Positions 54,700-63,447 of a stretch of 64,000 bases of DNA are shown here, one piece after another; position 1 is the stretch's first letter, and every line of letters begins with the position of its first letter. The translations under genes and the position numbers were made by a program. Origin of the DNA: Verrucomicrobiota bacterium (GTDB lineage Bacteria > Verrucomicrobiota > Kiritimatiellia > CAIVKH01); contig JACKPT010000005.1 in the NCBI GenBank assembly GCA_024233345.1, positions 163,046-227,045 on the forward strand, given 5' to 3'. Under the pieces are notes generated by a model, which was not told the DNA's origin, did not search any database, and worked only from the letters and a program-made list of their open reading frames with translations.

Positions 54700-54858
54700 G
54701 AGATTCGACAGCCTGAGGCTCGCGCAGTGCAGCCCCGGGGAAAAGCGCGAGTCGAGCGATGTCCGGCGCATAGGGCAATCGCCTCGCTCCATCCGCGCTC
54801 GCCGATAGCAGACTGCGCGGCAATACCTTGGGACGTCGGCCCGGTTTTTTTCTTGTAA

Positions 54859-54874
54859 GTGAACGATCGTACAC
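54859..54874. promoter_or_regulatory. Probable SOS (LexA) operator
   Basis: GTGAACGATCGTACAC is a 14-of-16 palindrome centred on GATC, 32 bases upstream of the lexA-like start. Position and symmetry fit autoregulation of the cassette. Confidence 0.55.
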
Positions 54875-54906
54875 ATACGCTGTCCGATGAAAGGAAGGGG
54901 TGGATT

Positions 54907-55503
54907 ATGCCGCGGTCAAGAGATGTGGGAAAGGTATTGCGGGCGCTGCGTGCGTTTTACCGTTCGGAGCGGCGGATGCCGACCTATGCCGAGGCGATGG
55001 GGCTTCTGGGGTACCGGTCGAAGCATTCGGTGTACCGTCTGATGCAGACGCTGGAGGAGATGGGCTATGTCCGGCGTGGCGTGGGCGGCCGGTTGGGGTT
55101 TACCGACCGGTTGACCGGGTCGATCCGGTTGCTGGGTTCGGTCCAGGCCGGGTTTCCATCGCCCGCCGAAGAGGAACTGGCGGATGTGATGAGTCTCGAC
55201 GAATACCTGATCCGCCGGCCGGAGGCGACCTTCATGCTGAGCGTGACCGGCGACTCGATGATCGATGCCGGGATTCACCCCGGCGATATCGTGCTGGTGG
55301 AGCGGGGAAGGGAGCCGAAAAGCGGGGAGATTGTCGTCGCCCAGGTCGATGGCGAATGGACCCTCAAGTATTACCGCAAGGACCGCAAAGGGCTCCGGCT
55401 TGAGCCCGCGAATGCGAAGTATCAGCCGATCGTTCCCCGCCAGACTCTGACCATCGGCGGCATCGTCTGCGGGGTGGTGAGGAAATATGAGCGGAAGGGA
55501 TAG
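54907..55503 (+). CDS. lexA: LexA-like repressor (S24 autoprotease)
   Basis: 198 residues. LexA-type winged helix (about 7-60), then the self-cleavage site Ala81-Gly82 in VQAGFPSP and an S24 peptidase dyad Ser117 (GDSMIDAGI) and Lys154. On RecA* contact such proteins cut themselves and release their targets. The gene is read together with a Y-family polymerase (17-base overlap), so it may be a dedicated LexA/UmuD-type protein for this cassette, not necessarily the global repressor. Strong ribosome site GGAAGGGG. Confidence 0.88.
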   Translation: MPRSRDVGKVLRALRAFYRSERRMPTYAEAMGLLGYRSKHSVYRLMQTLEEMGYVRRGVGGRLGFTDRLTGSIRLLGSVQAGFPSPAEEELADVMSLDEYLIRRPEATFMLSVTGDSMIDAGIHPGDIVLVERGREPKSGEIVVAQVDGEWTLKYYRKDRKGLRLEPANAKYQPIVPRQTLTIGGIVCGVVRKYERKG

Positions 55504-56830
55504 GGAGAGGGAGGTGTCAGGCGTTAGCGCCCGGCCCCTCCATCTGTCCGCCTACCCGAGGGCGATCGCCCATATCGACGGGGACGCGTTTTTCACCTCG
55601 GTGGAGCAGGCGATTCATCCGGAGTGGAAGGGGAAGCCGGTGGTCACCGGCAAGGAGCGGGGGATCATCGCCTGCGCGAGTTATGAGGCGAAAGCCCTGG
55701 GGATCAAGCGCGGGGTTCGGCTCCATGAGGCGAAGGCAATGTGCCGGGAATTGATTGTGGTACCGAGCGATTACGAAACCTACAGCCTGTATTCCAAGCG
55801 GATGTTCGGGATTTTTCGCGACTTCAGCCCGATGGTCGAGGAACATTCCATCGACGAGGGGTTTGTCGATCTGACCGGGCTGCGACGGATTCACCGGATG
55901 TCCTATGCCGAGATTGCCAGGGCGATGCAGGCCCGGGTCCGGGAGGAATTGGATCTCGGGGTATCGGTCGGGCTGAGCGTGTCCAAGAGCGTGGCCAAGC
56001 TCTGCTCGAAATACCGGAAGCCGTTTGGCTTCACCGCCGTCCCCGCCAACCAGTTGCACCTGTTTCTCGGCCGAATTCCCCTCGAATCGGTGTGGGGCTT
56101 CGGCCCCAACACCACGGAGCTGCTTCGAAAGCAGGGACTGGGCACCGCGCTTGATTTTGTGTCGCTTCCGCTGGATCGGGTGAATCGCCTGCTGGGGAAG
56201 GTCGGGCGGGAAATCTGGCATGAGCTGCGGGGCGATGCGGTCTATGCGGTGACGCCGGAGGAGAAAACCGATTACGCGACGGTCAGCAAATGCAAAACCT
56301 TCACCGCGCCCTCGGCGGATCCGGCGTTTGTCTACGCCAAGCTGGTACGCAACCTGGAGTCGGCCTGCATCAAACTTCGCCGCCACCGGCTTCGGGCCAG
56401 GGCGTTGTATGTTGCCCTGCGCCGGAAAGACTACAGTCAGCATGGGCTTGAGGCGGTACTGAACCGGGGCACTTCGGCCCCCACGGATATGCTGCCCCTG
56501 GTCCAGGCAATGTTCGACCGCTTGTATGTCCCCGATGTCGAATACCGCTCCACCATGGTGGTGCTTGCCAAGGTCGAACCGGATCGGGTGGATCAGTACG
56601 AACTGTTTGAAGACCGGGTCAGAATCGATCAGGTGCGGGAGGCCTTTCGGGCCATCGATGAAGTCAGCGACCACTATGGCAAGCACAAGGTCGGGCTGGG
56701 GCCCTCCCTTCATCTAAGCGATCATCGCCGTACCGAGCGGGATGAGCAGCCGGTCCGTCGCGGCGATCTCTTGGCCGGGGAAACCCCGCGCAGGCGCCTC
56801 GCCCTGCCCAAATGGCAAATCCGGGTCTGA
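55487..56830 (+). CDS. Y-family DNA polymerase (DinB/UmuC type)
   Basis: 447 residues. Catalytic carboxylates in AHIDGDAFFTSVE (D31) and HSIDEGFVDL (D123, E124). Helix-hairpin-helix in VWGFGPNTTELLRKQG and a little-finger domain from about 265. Copies past DNA lesions with low fidelity. Overlaps the lexA-like gene by 17 bases, so both are expressed together under the presumed SOS operator. Confidence 0.93.
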   Translation: MSGRDREREVSGVSARPLHLSAYPRAIAHIDGDAFFTSVEQAIHPEWKGKPVVTGKERGIIACASYEAKALGIKRGVRLHEAKAMCRELIVVPSDYETYSLYSKRMFGIFRDFSPMVEEHSIDEGFVDLTGLRRIHRMSYAEIARAMQARVREELDLGVSVGLSVSKSVAKLCSKYRKPFGFTAVPANQLHLFLGRIPLESVWGFGPNTTELLRKQGLGTALDFVSLPLDRVNRLLGKVGREIWHELRGDAVYAVTPEEKTDYATVSKCKTFTAPSADPAFVYAKLVRNLESACIKLRRHRLRARALYVALRRKDYSQHGLEAVLNRGTSAPTDMLPLVQAMFDRLYVPDVEYRSTMVVLAKVEPDRVDQYELFEDRVRIDQVREAFRAIDEVSDHYGKHKVGLGPSLHLSDHRRTERDEQPVRRGDLLAGETPRRRLALPKWQIRV

Positions 56831-56979
56831 GGCCGGAAAGGAACCACGAATGATCACGAATGCACACGAATCGGAAGAGCGAAATCGCATCCATCCATAC
56901 CGAGGGCGGATCTACCGCGATGCCGTGATATGTGTCGCGGGCTCGCATAGCTCGCCCCTCCATGGTCGCAGTGCGGTCA
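56831..56979. repeat. Intergenic repeats: CACGAATG tandem units and 25-base element
   Basis: 56844-56871 contains three ten-base units CACGAATGNN in tandem, a sequence also echoed at 58430-58446. 56938-56962 is the perfect inverted copy of the 25-base element at 5663-5687. No gene. Confidence 0.7.
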
Positions 56980-57543
56980 TCACGCACCGTGAATGAGTTC
57001 TACGGTATAGCGCTGAAAAGTCAGGGTTTCCGACCAGTAGTCTTCCGGCAGTCCGGCCTTTTGTTTGAGATGCCGGAGGAAGTCGCGCGGGTGGGGGAGT
57101 TCATCCCAGACGGAGGGAAGGAAGGTGGCCCGGTGCCGACCCTCTTCGAGAATCAGCCCATCCACCCCCGGCCGGACCTGCGCGATCAGATCCTGCTCGC
57201 TGCTCACCGGGAAGGGTATCGGCTCGCTGAGCGCGGAGATCTCCAGGGAAATGTCCGACAGCTCCTCCGGCTTCACCGGGGAAAATCGTGGATCCTCCAG
57301 CGCGCTCGCGTACGCCATCGCCGCGACCTCTTCCACCAAGGGGCGGCGGGCGGTCAGGCTCCCGATGCATCCCCGGAGCTGTCCTTTCTTTTTCAGGGTC
57401 ACAAAGCAGGCGCGCGGTTCCCGCAGCCCGGGCGGATATGCGGCTGGATCGGGCGTCATTCGCTGATTGTCGTGCACCGCCCGTTCCAGAGCCGTCCGGG
57501 CGACTTTCATCAGGAGATGACGGTGAGCCGTCTCCATCGTCAT
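56980..57543 (-). CDS. amrA: AmmeMemoRadiSam system protein A (AMMECR1 family)
   Basis: 187 residues. AMMECR1 domain with the family motif LRGCIGSLTARRPL (cysteine about residue 59) and DPRFSPV. Function unknown, though AMMECR1, Memo and a radical SAM protein co-occur as a three-part system, all present here. The start overlaps the stop of the Memo gene by four bases (ATGA). Transcribed toward the polymerase gene. Confidence 0.92.
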   Translation of the reverse strand: MTMETAHRHLLMKVARTALERAVHDNQRMTPDPAAYPPGLREPRACFVTLKKKGQLRGCIGSLTARRPLVEEVAAMAYASALEDPRFSPVKPEELSDISLEISALSEPIPFPVSSEQDLIAQVRPGVDGLILEEGRHRATFLPSVWDELPHPRDFLRHLKQKAGLPEDYWSETLTFQRYTVELIHGA

Positions 57544-58343
57544 GCCTCCGAAAACACAAACGCACCATACCCGACCACTTGACTGCGATCGCCTTCGGTA
57601 TCTCCGGAGTTGCGAAGATCAACGCAGGTTGGGGTAAGACCTTTACCCAGCGAGGACATGAGGAGCCCTTGAATCGGCAGGTATCCGCAGGCGCGACGGG
57701 AACTGAGGTCTTGTGCTCTGCCCTCCATGATCCTTTGCGCGGTTTCGGAATCAATCGCTTTGGCTTCGGCATACGGGTGGTAGTGGCTGAGGTCCGAACT
57801 GATCACGACCAGTGTTTTGGGACCGGTGGCGAGGGTCTCGAGAACCTGCGCCACCTCGGTGCCGTCGCACGCCCCCACGACCAGGGGAAGGATGGAGATG
57901 TCCCCGAAAAGCACCTGCAGAAACGGCAGGTGCACCTCAAGGCCATGTTCCTTGCGATGGGCTTCCGGAAGTACGGTCACAAAAGACAGGGCATCCAGCA
58001 TGGATTCGGCTTCGCGATCGACCGGCATCGTACCGAGCGGGGTGGCAAAGGCATCAGCCCCCGACCGGGCAATGCCCTCGAAATAGACATGATGGGAAGG
58101 CCCCAGAATGATCGCGGACGTGATCTGACCGGCCATCGACTGCACCGAACGATAAGCGGAACCGGCGACCGGTCCGGAATAGCGATATCCGGCATGGGGG
58201 GCGATCAATGCCCGGGGTGGTGGTGTGGTGGTGGAATTGCCCGACCCGAGATAGCCTTCGACAGCCTTGCCAAGGGTCGCGGGATTGTCTGGATAAAACA
58301 ACCCGGAGACTGCGGGAGGACGGATTGACTGTCCCTGCTTCAT
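57540..58343 (-). CDS. amrB: AmmeMemoRadiSam system protein B (Memo family)
   Basis: 267 residues from the ATG at 58343. Memo-family fold, related to class III extradiol dioxygenases: APHAGYRYSGPVAGSAY, GPSHHVYF and SSDLSHYHPY hold the conserved histidines of the metal-like site. Role in bacteria not proven; Memo proteins bind copper or iron. A ten-base form of the recurrent motif lies at 57981-57990. Confidence 0.93.
   Translation of the reverse strand: MKQGQSIRPPAVSGLFYPDNPATLGKAVEGYLGSGNSTTTPPPRALIAPHAGYRYSGPVAGSAYRSVQSMAGQITSAIILGPSHHVYFEGIARSGADAFATPLGTMPVDREAESMLDALSFVTVLPEAHRKEHGLEVHLPFLQVLFGDISILPLVVGACDGTEVAQVLETLATGPKTLVVISSDLSHYHPYAEAKAIDSETAQRIMEGRAQDLSSRRACGYLPIQGLLMSSLGKGLTPTCVDLRNSGDTEGDRSQVVGYGAFVFSEA
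57981..57990 (-). repeat. Ten-base form of the motif
   Basis: CCTGTCTTTT; the first T is replaced by C. In the Memo gene, read A-L-S-F. Confidence 0.6.
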
Positions 58344-58848
58344 GGTACCAGTATAACGAGAACGGTCGGAACCAGCAAGCCAGGGACCGCCGAACTTTTT
58401 TGCTCTACGCACAAAACCGTTTCCTTTTAACGAATGGACACGAACAGGCTTTTCTGTTCCTGATTTGTAATAGGGCCCCCTGAATCGTTTGGCTGATCAT
58501 CAACTGAAAATACCCCGGTAGCTCTGGAATAGCCGCAAAAGAATCGGGGGTCAGAGACCCACACTACGGTTGTGGTAGCGCGTACCTCCGGTGCGCATGT
58601 AAATCAACCCAGCGAGCCTGGGTATAGAAGGCAACTCGCGGGCCTCTTGTCATGAATTGGCGGCAATTCGATTACGATTAGGAGTTGGGAATGGCATTTT
58701 GGTTGATCCCGTTTTGCTGTGTTGTCGCCAACGATGACCAACGCCGGGTGGGTGAGTCAGGGATGCGCTCGTGCTGTGAGTCCGAATCGCCGCAGCCTTG
58801 TGATCCGGTCAGCATCGCGGTAGAATGAAACTGATGTGAGAGGCTGTG
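58344..58848. other. Intergenic region between divergent AmmeMemoRadiSam genes
   Basis: About 505 bases. Contains the inverted 49-base repeat copy (58548-58596), a GAATTGGCGGCAATTC palindrome near 58653, and a CACGAATG-like fragment (58430-58446). Should hold promoters for amrB (left) and amrS (right). No gene called. Confidence 0.6.
58548..58596. repeat. 49-base repeat, inverted partner of 54651-54699
   Basis: Reverse complement of the 54651 copy with three base differences. The partner copies face each other across 3.8 kb. Confidence 0.8.
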
Positions 58849-59913
58849 ATGCACGCGGCACGATACTGGCACAAACTTTCCAATGGACGGGTGCAGTGTG
58901 ACCTGTGCCCGAATCATTGTCGTATGGCCGATGGGCAGCGCGGGGCTTGCTTTGTTCGGGCCAACGAGGGCGGTGAACTGGTGCTCACGACCTATGGCCG
59001 CTCCAGTGGATTCTGCATCGACCCGATCGAGAAAAAACCTCTGTTCCATTTTTTGCCGGGCACCCCGGTCCTGTCTTTTGGCACTGCGGGCTGTAATCTT
59101 ACCTGCCGGTTCTGCCAGAACTGGGCGATCAGTAAATCGCGCGAGATGGACACCATGGCGGATGCCGCGACCCCGGATGAAATTGCCCGGAAGGCCGAAG
59201 CCATGGGGTGTCGATCCGTGGCTTTTACCTACAATGATCCGGTGATCTTTCTGGAGTATGCGGTTGATATTGCCAACGCCTGCCGGGACCGGGGCATTCA
59301 TCCGGTCGCGGTGACCGCCGGCTATATCTGCCCGGAACCGCGGGTTGAATTCTTTGCCGCAATGGATGCCGCCAATGTGGATCTCAAGGGGTTCACCGAG
59401 CCATTCTATGAAAAGGTCTGCGGCGCCAAACTCAGTACCATACTGGAAACCCTGGTGTATCTCCGTGAGCAGACCTCGGTGTGGCTTGAGGTCACCACAT
59501 TGCTGATCCCGGGGGAGAATGACCGCACGGAGGAGATCGACCGGATGACTCGATGGATCGTGGATCATCTCGGGCCGGATACTCCGCTCCATTTCACGGC
59601 ATTTCATCCCGATTACAAGATGCTGGATCATCCCCGGACACCGGTTGCCACCCTGACCAGGGCCAGGGCGCTTGCCATGAACAATGGCCTGAATTTTGTC
59701 TATACCGGAAATGCCCATGACCGGGTGGGGCAGCAAACGGTTTGTGCCAATTGTCAGCAAGTCTTGATTGGACGTGACTGGTTTGACTTGACCGAATGGA
59801 AACTGACACCGGAGGGAACCTGTCCCGGCTGCGGTATGGTCTGTCCGGGGCGGTTCGAGGCGACCCCAGGTGACTGGGGGAGCCGCCGGTTGCCGGTTCG
59901 TGTGGGCGGGTAA
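58849..59913 (+). CDS. amrS: AmmeMemoRadiSam system radical SAM enzyme
   Basis: 354 residues. Radical SAM cluster motif CNLTCRFC (C82, C86, C89), preceded by cysteines QCDLCPNHC and GACF that may bind another metal; SAM-binding residues follow. C-terminal CANC and CPGCGMVC look like a zinc or iron-sulfur knuckle. Related to pyruvate-formate-lyase activases (PflA-like), substrate unknown. The ATG follows GAGAGG by five bases. Opposite strand from the A and B genes but part of the same conserved set. Confidence 0.93.
   Translation: MHAARYWHKLSNGRVQCDLCPNHCRMADGQRGACFVRANEGGELVLTTYGRSSGFCIDPIEKKPLFHFLPGTPVLSFGTAGCNLTCRFCQNWAISKSREMDTMADAATPDEIARKAEAMGCRSVAFTYNDPVIFLEYAVDIANACRDRGIHPVAVTAGYICPEPRVEFFAAMDAANVDLKGFTEPFYEKVCGAKLSTILETLVYLREQTSVWLEVTTLLIPGENDRTEEIDRMTRWIVDHLGPDTPLHFTAFHPDYKMLDHPRTPVATLTRARALAMNNGLNFVYTGNAHDRVGQQTVCANCQQVLIGRDWFDLTEWKLTPEGTCPGCGMVCPGRFEATPGDWGSRRLPVRVGG
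59069..59079 (+). repeat. TCCTGTCTTTT motif copy 9
   Basis: Exact. In amrS, read V-L-S-F. Confidence 0.85.
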
Positions 59914-59924
59914 GCCGAAACCAA

Positions 59925-60323
59925 TTACCGCACCGACAAATCGCCGACAATCTTGAAGCGGTGTCCGTCGAGTTCCACGCGAAGATCCCGATCCGGGAAG
60001 GCTCTGGGCAATTTTTCCTTGAGCAGTTCGATCACCCGGTCTTCGATCAGATCCATGCGTGCCTTGGGTATCCTGGTCAGGGTGACCACCCGGATGGAGA
60101 CAATATAACCCTTGCCATATTCCGATCCATACCCGGGACTGAACGCGGCTCCGAGGTCAAAAAGACCGTCCGCCGAAGGGTCGGCCGTTTCCCCCTGTCC
60201 GGGTCGGTTGGGCCGGAGCGGAAACAGGTCGCTGTACTCTTCCTCGACAATGGCATCAATCTCGTTGAACACCTGTTTCAACCGGGACTCCCAGTCGGTG
60301 ACTCTTGGATCGCGAAAGCTCAT
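59925..60323 (-). CDS. Small conserved protein of unknown function
   Basis: 132 residues, no signal or membrane segment. Distinctive middle GLFDLGAAFSPGYGSEYGKGYIVSIRVVTL and a charged alpha-beta C-terminus ending KIVGDLSVR. I recall similar proteins from Verrucomicrobiota-type genomes but know no family name. Convergent with amrS with 11 bases between stops. Confidence 0.75.
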   Translation of the reverse strand: MSFRDPRVTDWESRLKQVFNEIDAIVEEEYSDLFPLRPNRPGQGETADPSADGLFDLGAAFSPGYGSEYGKGYIVSIRVVTLTRIPKARMDLIEDRVIELLKEKLPRAFPDRDLRVELDGHRFKIVGDLSVR

Positions 60324-60582
60324 GGCAGGGCATTACTCTGTCGATCTTGCCACGACCGTGCAAGGGTTAATCCTCATCTTCCGACTTTGTGGGAAAGACC
60401 CGTAACGGCCCTTGGCCCCGCGACTGCGGGGCCAGCGGACCAACTACAAACAGGGTTTGATTCCATGGCCACCTGTTCGTAGTAGCGTCGCAGTCCCGCT
60501 TTTGCGGGGCTAGGCGCGTCAAGAGCATGCAAGGAAGTCTCATGTGGGGACATCATTCACATTCTGCTATCGTTAATCAGGT
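60324..60582. repeat. Hairpin-rich dispersed-repeat interval
   Basis: Two strong hairpins: GGCCCCGC/GCGGGGCC with loop GACT (60414-60433), and AGTCCCGC/GCGGGGCT with loop TTTT (60492-60511). Other GC-rich short repeats lie around GTAGCGTCGCAG. No gene. Possibly a non-autonomous intergenic element between two minus-strand genes. Confidence 0.65.
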
Positions 60583-62991
60583 CTATGGTTGCCGCAAAAC
60601 TCCCCGTCGCAAAGCGGGCAGGGTATCGAGCTCCAGGGTTTTGCTCAGATCAAACAGGGCAAACCCCGAATAGCCGGCGCGCCGGACCGCGAGAATCTGC
60701 TCAATGACCTGATCCGAGGTCAACCGGCTCTCGCCTGAAGTCACCCCGATGCCGGGCCGCACTTTCTGTCGTGCCTGAGGAAGCTGGGCCTGGCTGGCCA
60801 GCAAAGCCGTGAAGGCGGGCAGACGGTCCGCATAATTCATCGGGCACACAAAATCCACCCAGTCCCGGGCGATCCACTCGGCCCAGTCCTGGCCAATCGA
60901 ATGAACAATGTCCGGGTAACCGCCCCAGACCGCGGCCGAGAGTTGGAGTTTCGGGTCCAGCGAGCGGGTCAGCTTCCGTACCTCCCGTACAAACGAGGAA
61001 ACCTGCTCGCACCGCCACCGGTCAAATGCCGCTGCATTGGGTCCCCCGGATTGGACATCTCCGGGCCACCGGGCCGGGGAGATGCCGGTATCGGCGGTAA
61101 ACGTCCGGCGGGTCAGGGGGCCATAGTCACTGTTCCGATCCGGGTAGCGGATATAGTCGAGGTGGATTCCATCGAGATCATAGCGGGTAATCGCCTCCCG
61201 GATCAGGGAAAGCTGGTAGGAGCGGGCGGCAGGCGAAGCTGGATTGAGCCAGGATTTTTGTTTGCCATCCGCGGTCTGTTGCAGAGCGCCTGCCTTGGCT
61301 TGCCGGGCAACAAAGTCCGCAGGGGCATTGTCCAGCATCCAGCATACCATCCACAGGTGCACCTCAAGCCCGTGCGCTCGGGCCGCCTTGACCGCCTGGG
61401 CGAGTTGATCGCCATAGTGTTTGTAGGTATTCGATGGGGGGGCAAACTCACTGGGGTAATGGGCCAGCCCTGCCCACAGCGCATTCACGAACAGCGCGGT
61501 CACCCCATGGTCGGCCAGCATACGGCAGGTGCGATCCCAGTCGCCGGGATACAATCCGGTCCCGTCATGCTCCCACACCGCGCACCATTCCCCTGACTTC
61601 GGTTCCTGGCCAAGGCTGTAGGCCATCCGCATGACCCCATCCAGTGCCCGGGTGGCACCGAGAAGTTTATCGGGGGACTGGTTGCGATCTGCCGATTGGA
61701 CCCGGTGATTGAGCGCTTTCGCCCGGGCCGAGAACGCCTCCAGGGTATCGCGATTCAGCGAGGACCTGGAGGCCAGACGCTGAATCTCATCCAGCGACGC
61801 CGCAAAGGATGGCCGCGAACCCAGCCTGCCTGCACCGCGCCGAGCCTGGGCCGCAGCGTTGTACAACAGGGAGGGGTCGAGCTCTCCACACAGGGCAACC
61901 AGCAGATCCGTTTTTCCGGTTTCATCATCCTCCTGCAGTACCGAGGAAAACCAGAAGCCGCGCCGGGTTTCCACCAGGGCAACATCCTTGGAGGCTTGCC
62001 CGATAGCGTTGCCCCATACCGCAGCCACCCGTGCATCTCGCCCGACCGGGCGGATGGGGCCAATACTCCAGCTTGTCTGGTAGGTGCGTTCCGGAGCTGG
62101 GGCCGGACGCCTCCCCATCCACTGGATCTCACGCCAACGGCTGATATCCCGGGTCTGTTGGGCCGGTTGCAGGGCAACCTCCATCAGGCCGGCAAGGCTG
62201 TCGCTCGAACTATACATGACGATCAGTTTTGCTCCGCGATTGACCGCGTTGCGCAGAGTTTTCAGGAATCCGGTGGACAGTTGAGGGTTGTAGGGCAGGA
62301 TCACCACCGAGATGCCGCTGGCCAACCCACGGGCCGCCTCCGACTCGCTGATCACGGTGTGGGGAATACCGCCAAGACCCAGCCAGCGGCTGACCCGGTT
62401 CGCCGCAGTCCGGCCCACGCTCTTCTCCCCGGCATTGGCATATCCGGTTTCACCCTGAACAATGATTACTTTCATGGGCTGCGCAGTGAGCCCATGCAGA
62501 AGCAGGGAGGCCGCCACCGCCTCACCCTTCCAGGGCGATATCCGGATGCGCTCGATGCGATCCCAGCCCGTCGGCGTCCCTTCGACGGTGGCACGCGAGC
62601 GATGCAACGATACCACCGAGCGGCCGGATTGGATCAGCGGCACGGTCCAGATGTACCAACCGGCTCCGCTCTTGGCGTAGATCATCAGCGAACGCATGGC
62701 TTCCGGGCGATCGCAGGAAAGATCGATCTCCAGGATCGGGGTTGAGGACAGATCCAACCGCACATCCGCGTCCCAATACACACGGTCCATTTCGCGGTCA
62801 AACGGGATGGTAAACCGAACCCCAGTTCGCTCGGCTTGCGCGGCGGGTGTGCCGGGACCTCCGGCCCAGGCCTCGGCGGCTGCCGTGGAGGAGGGGAAGA
62901 CAGTGGGAACCAGATTCTGGGCCGGGGATACCCCTCCCCAGACCATCAGAATCCAGACCAAAAGACAGGACAAGCAGGTGCGATGATGCAT
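60583..62991 (-). CDS. Secreted GHL10-type glycoside hydrolase (family 10-like)
   Basis: 802 residues with a signal peptide (about 1-24) from the ATG at 62991; an in-frame ATG at 63048 would place 19 residues before it. N-terminal part (about 25-470) with sandwich-like and Rossmann-like sections, then a TIM-barrel of the GHL10/DUF187 type with DLDGIHLDYIRYP and DFVCPMNYADRLP, which hold the probable active-site acids. Cleaves an unknown glycan outside the cell. Motif copy TCCTGTCTTTT in the signal peptide (62960). Confidence 0.88.
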   Translation of the reverse strand: MHHRTCLSCLLVWILMVWGGVSPAQNLVPTVFPSSTAAAEAWAGGPGTPAAQAERTGVRFTIPFDREMDRVYWDADVRLDLSSTPILEIDLSCDRPEAMRSLMIYAKSGAGWYIWTVPLIQSGRSVVSLHRSRATVEGTPTGWDRIERIRISPWKGEAVAASLLLHGLTAQPMKVIIVQGETGYANAGEKSVGRTAANRVSRWLGLGGIPHTVISESEAARGLASGISVVILPYNPQLSTGFLKTLRNAVNRGAKLIVMYSSSDSLAGLMEVALQPAQQTRDISRWREIQWMGRRPAPAPERTYQTSWSIGPIRPVGRDARVAAVWGNAIGQASKDVALVETRRGFWFSSVLQEDDETGKTDLLVALCGELDPSLLYNAAAQARRGAGRLGSRPSFAASLDEIQRLASRSSLNRDTLEAFSARAKALNHRVQSADRNQSPDKLLGATRALDGVMRMAYSLGQEPKSGEWCAVWEHDGTGLYPGDWDRTCRMLADHGVTALFVNALWAGLAHYPSEFAPPSNTYKHYGDQLAQAVKAARAHGLEVHLWMVCWMLDNAPADFVARQAKAGALQQTADGKQKSWLNPASPAARSYQLSLIREAITRYDLDGIHLDYIRYPDRNSDYGPLTRRTFTADTGISPARWPGDVQSGGPNAAAFDRWRCEQVSSFVREVRKLTRSLDPKLQLSAAVWGGYPDIVHSIGQDWAEWIARDWVDFVCPMNYADRLPAFTALLASQAQLPQARQKVRPGIGVTSGESRLTSDQVIEQILAVRRAGYSGFALFDLSKTLELDTLPALRRGVLRQP
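62960..62970 (-). repeat. TCCTGTCTTTT motif copy 10
   Basis: Exact, with GCTTG before it. In the glycosidase signal peptide, read L-S-C-L-L. Confidence 0.85.
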
Positions 62992-63447
62992 GAAACTATC
63001 TGAACCCAGCCCGGGGTAAAATGCAACCAGAAGCGATGATCCATTCATGCGGCAATCTGGAAATCGGCGCGGCGGAATTCAGCAGGCATGGTCTGGCTCT
63101 TGATCCGGGCCCACGGCCACCATCCCGATTCGGATTGCAATCGGGATGGTGGAGGGAACGCCGACCTACCGCAAAACAGCCTCAAAGCCAGCGCTCCTCG
63201 TAACTCCTTGATAATAAAGGCCGAAGTCATCTCACACAACCACTTCCCGCCAACCCGACCAGAGAAACGATTTTCTCCCCTGATTTCCTGGCACCGGACG
63301 AGGGTGGCGGGTTTGCAGTAATACCGGATACCTGGCGTCGAGCCGCAACAACTTCGAATCCGGTTTTCGGACGCCGGTTCGGTTCCCAAAACGGGAATCG
63401 AATTGAGCATCCCGGGCAAGCAACCCTGCCTCCGGTGGCGTCATGAC
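62992..63447. other. Intergenic region with a strong hairpin
   Basis: About 455 bases between two minus-strand genes. A perfect 14-base-pair stem (63117-63130 with 63139-63152, eight-base loop) stands beside GGAGGGAACGCCGACC, a sequence that looks like a dispersed element. No ribosome-site-backed ORF. Should hold the promoter for the glycosidase. Confidence 0.6.

Larger units (their letters stand above)
54434..54906. other. Intergenic repeat-bearing region upstream of lexA-like gene
   Basis: No supported gene. It holds a 49-base dispersed repeat (54651-54699), GC-rich partial palindromes to about 54830, and a probable SOS operator (54859-54874). Open frames on both strands here are short, lack ribosome sites and run through the repeat. 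Confidence 0.6.

Noticed and set aside
54482..54876. Several short frames on both strands upstream of lexA
   Set aside because: They run through the 49-base dispersed repeat and GC-rich palindromes; arginine-rich products without start signals.
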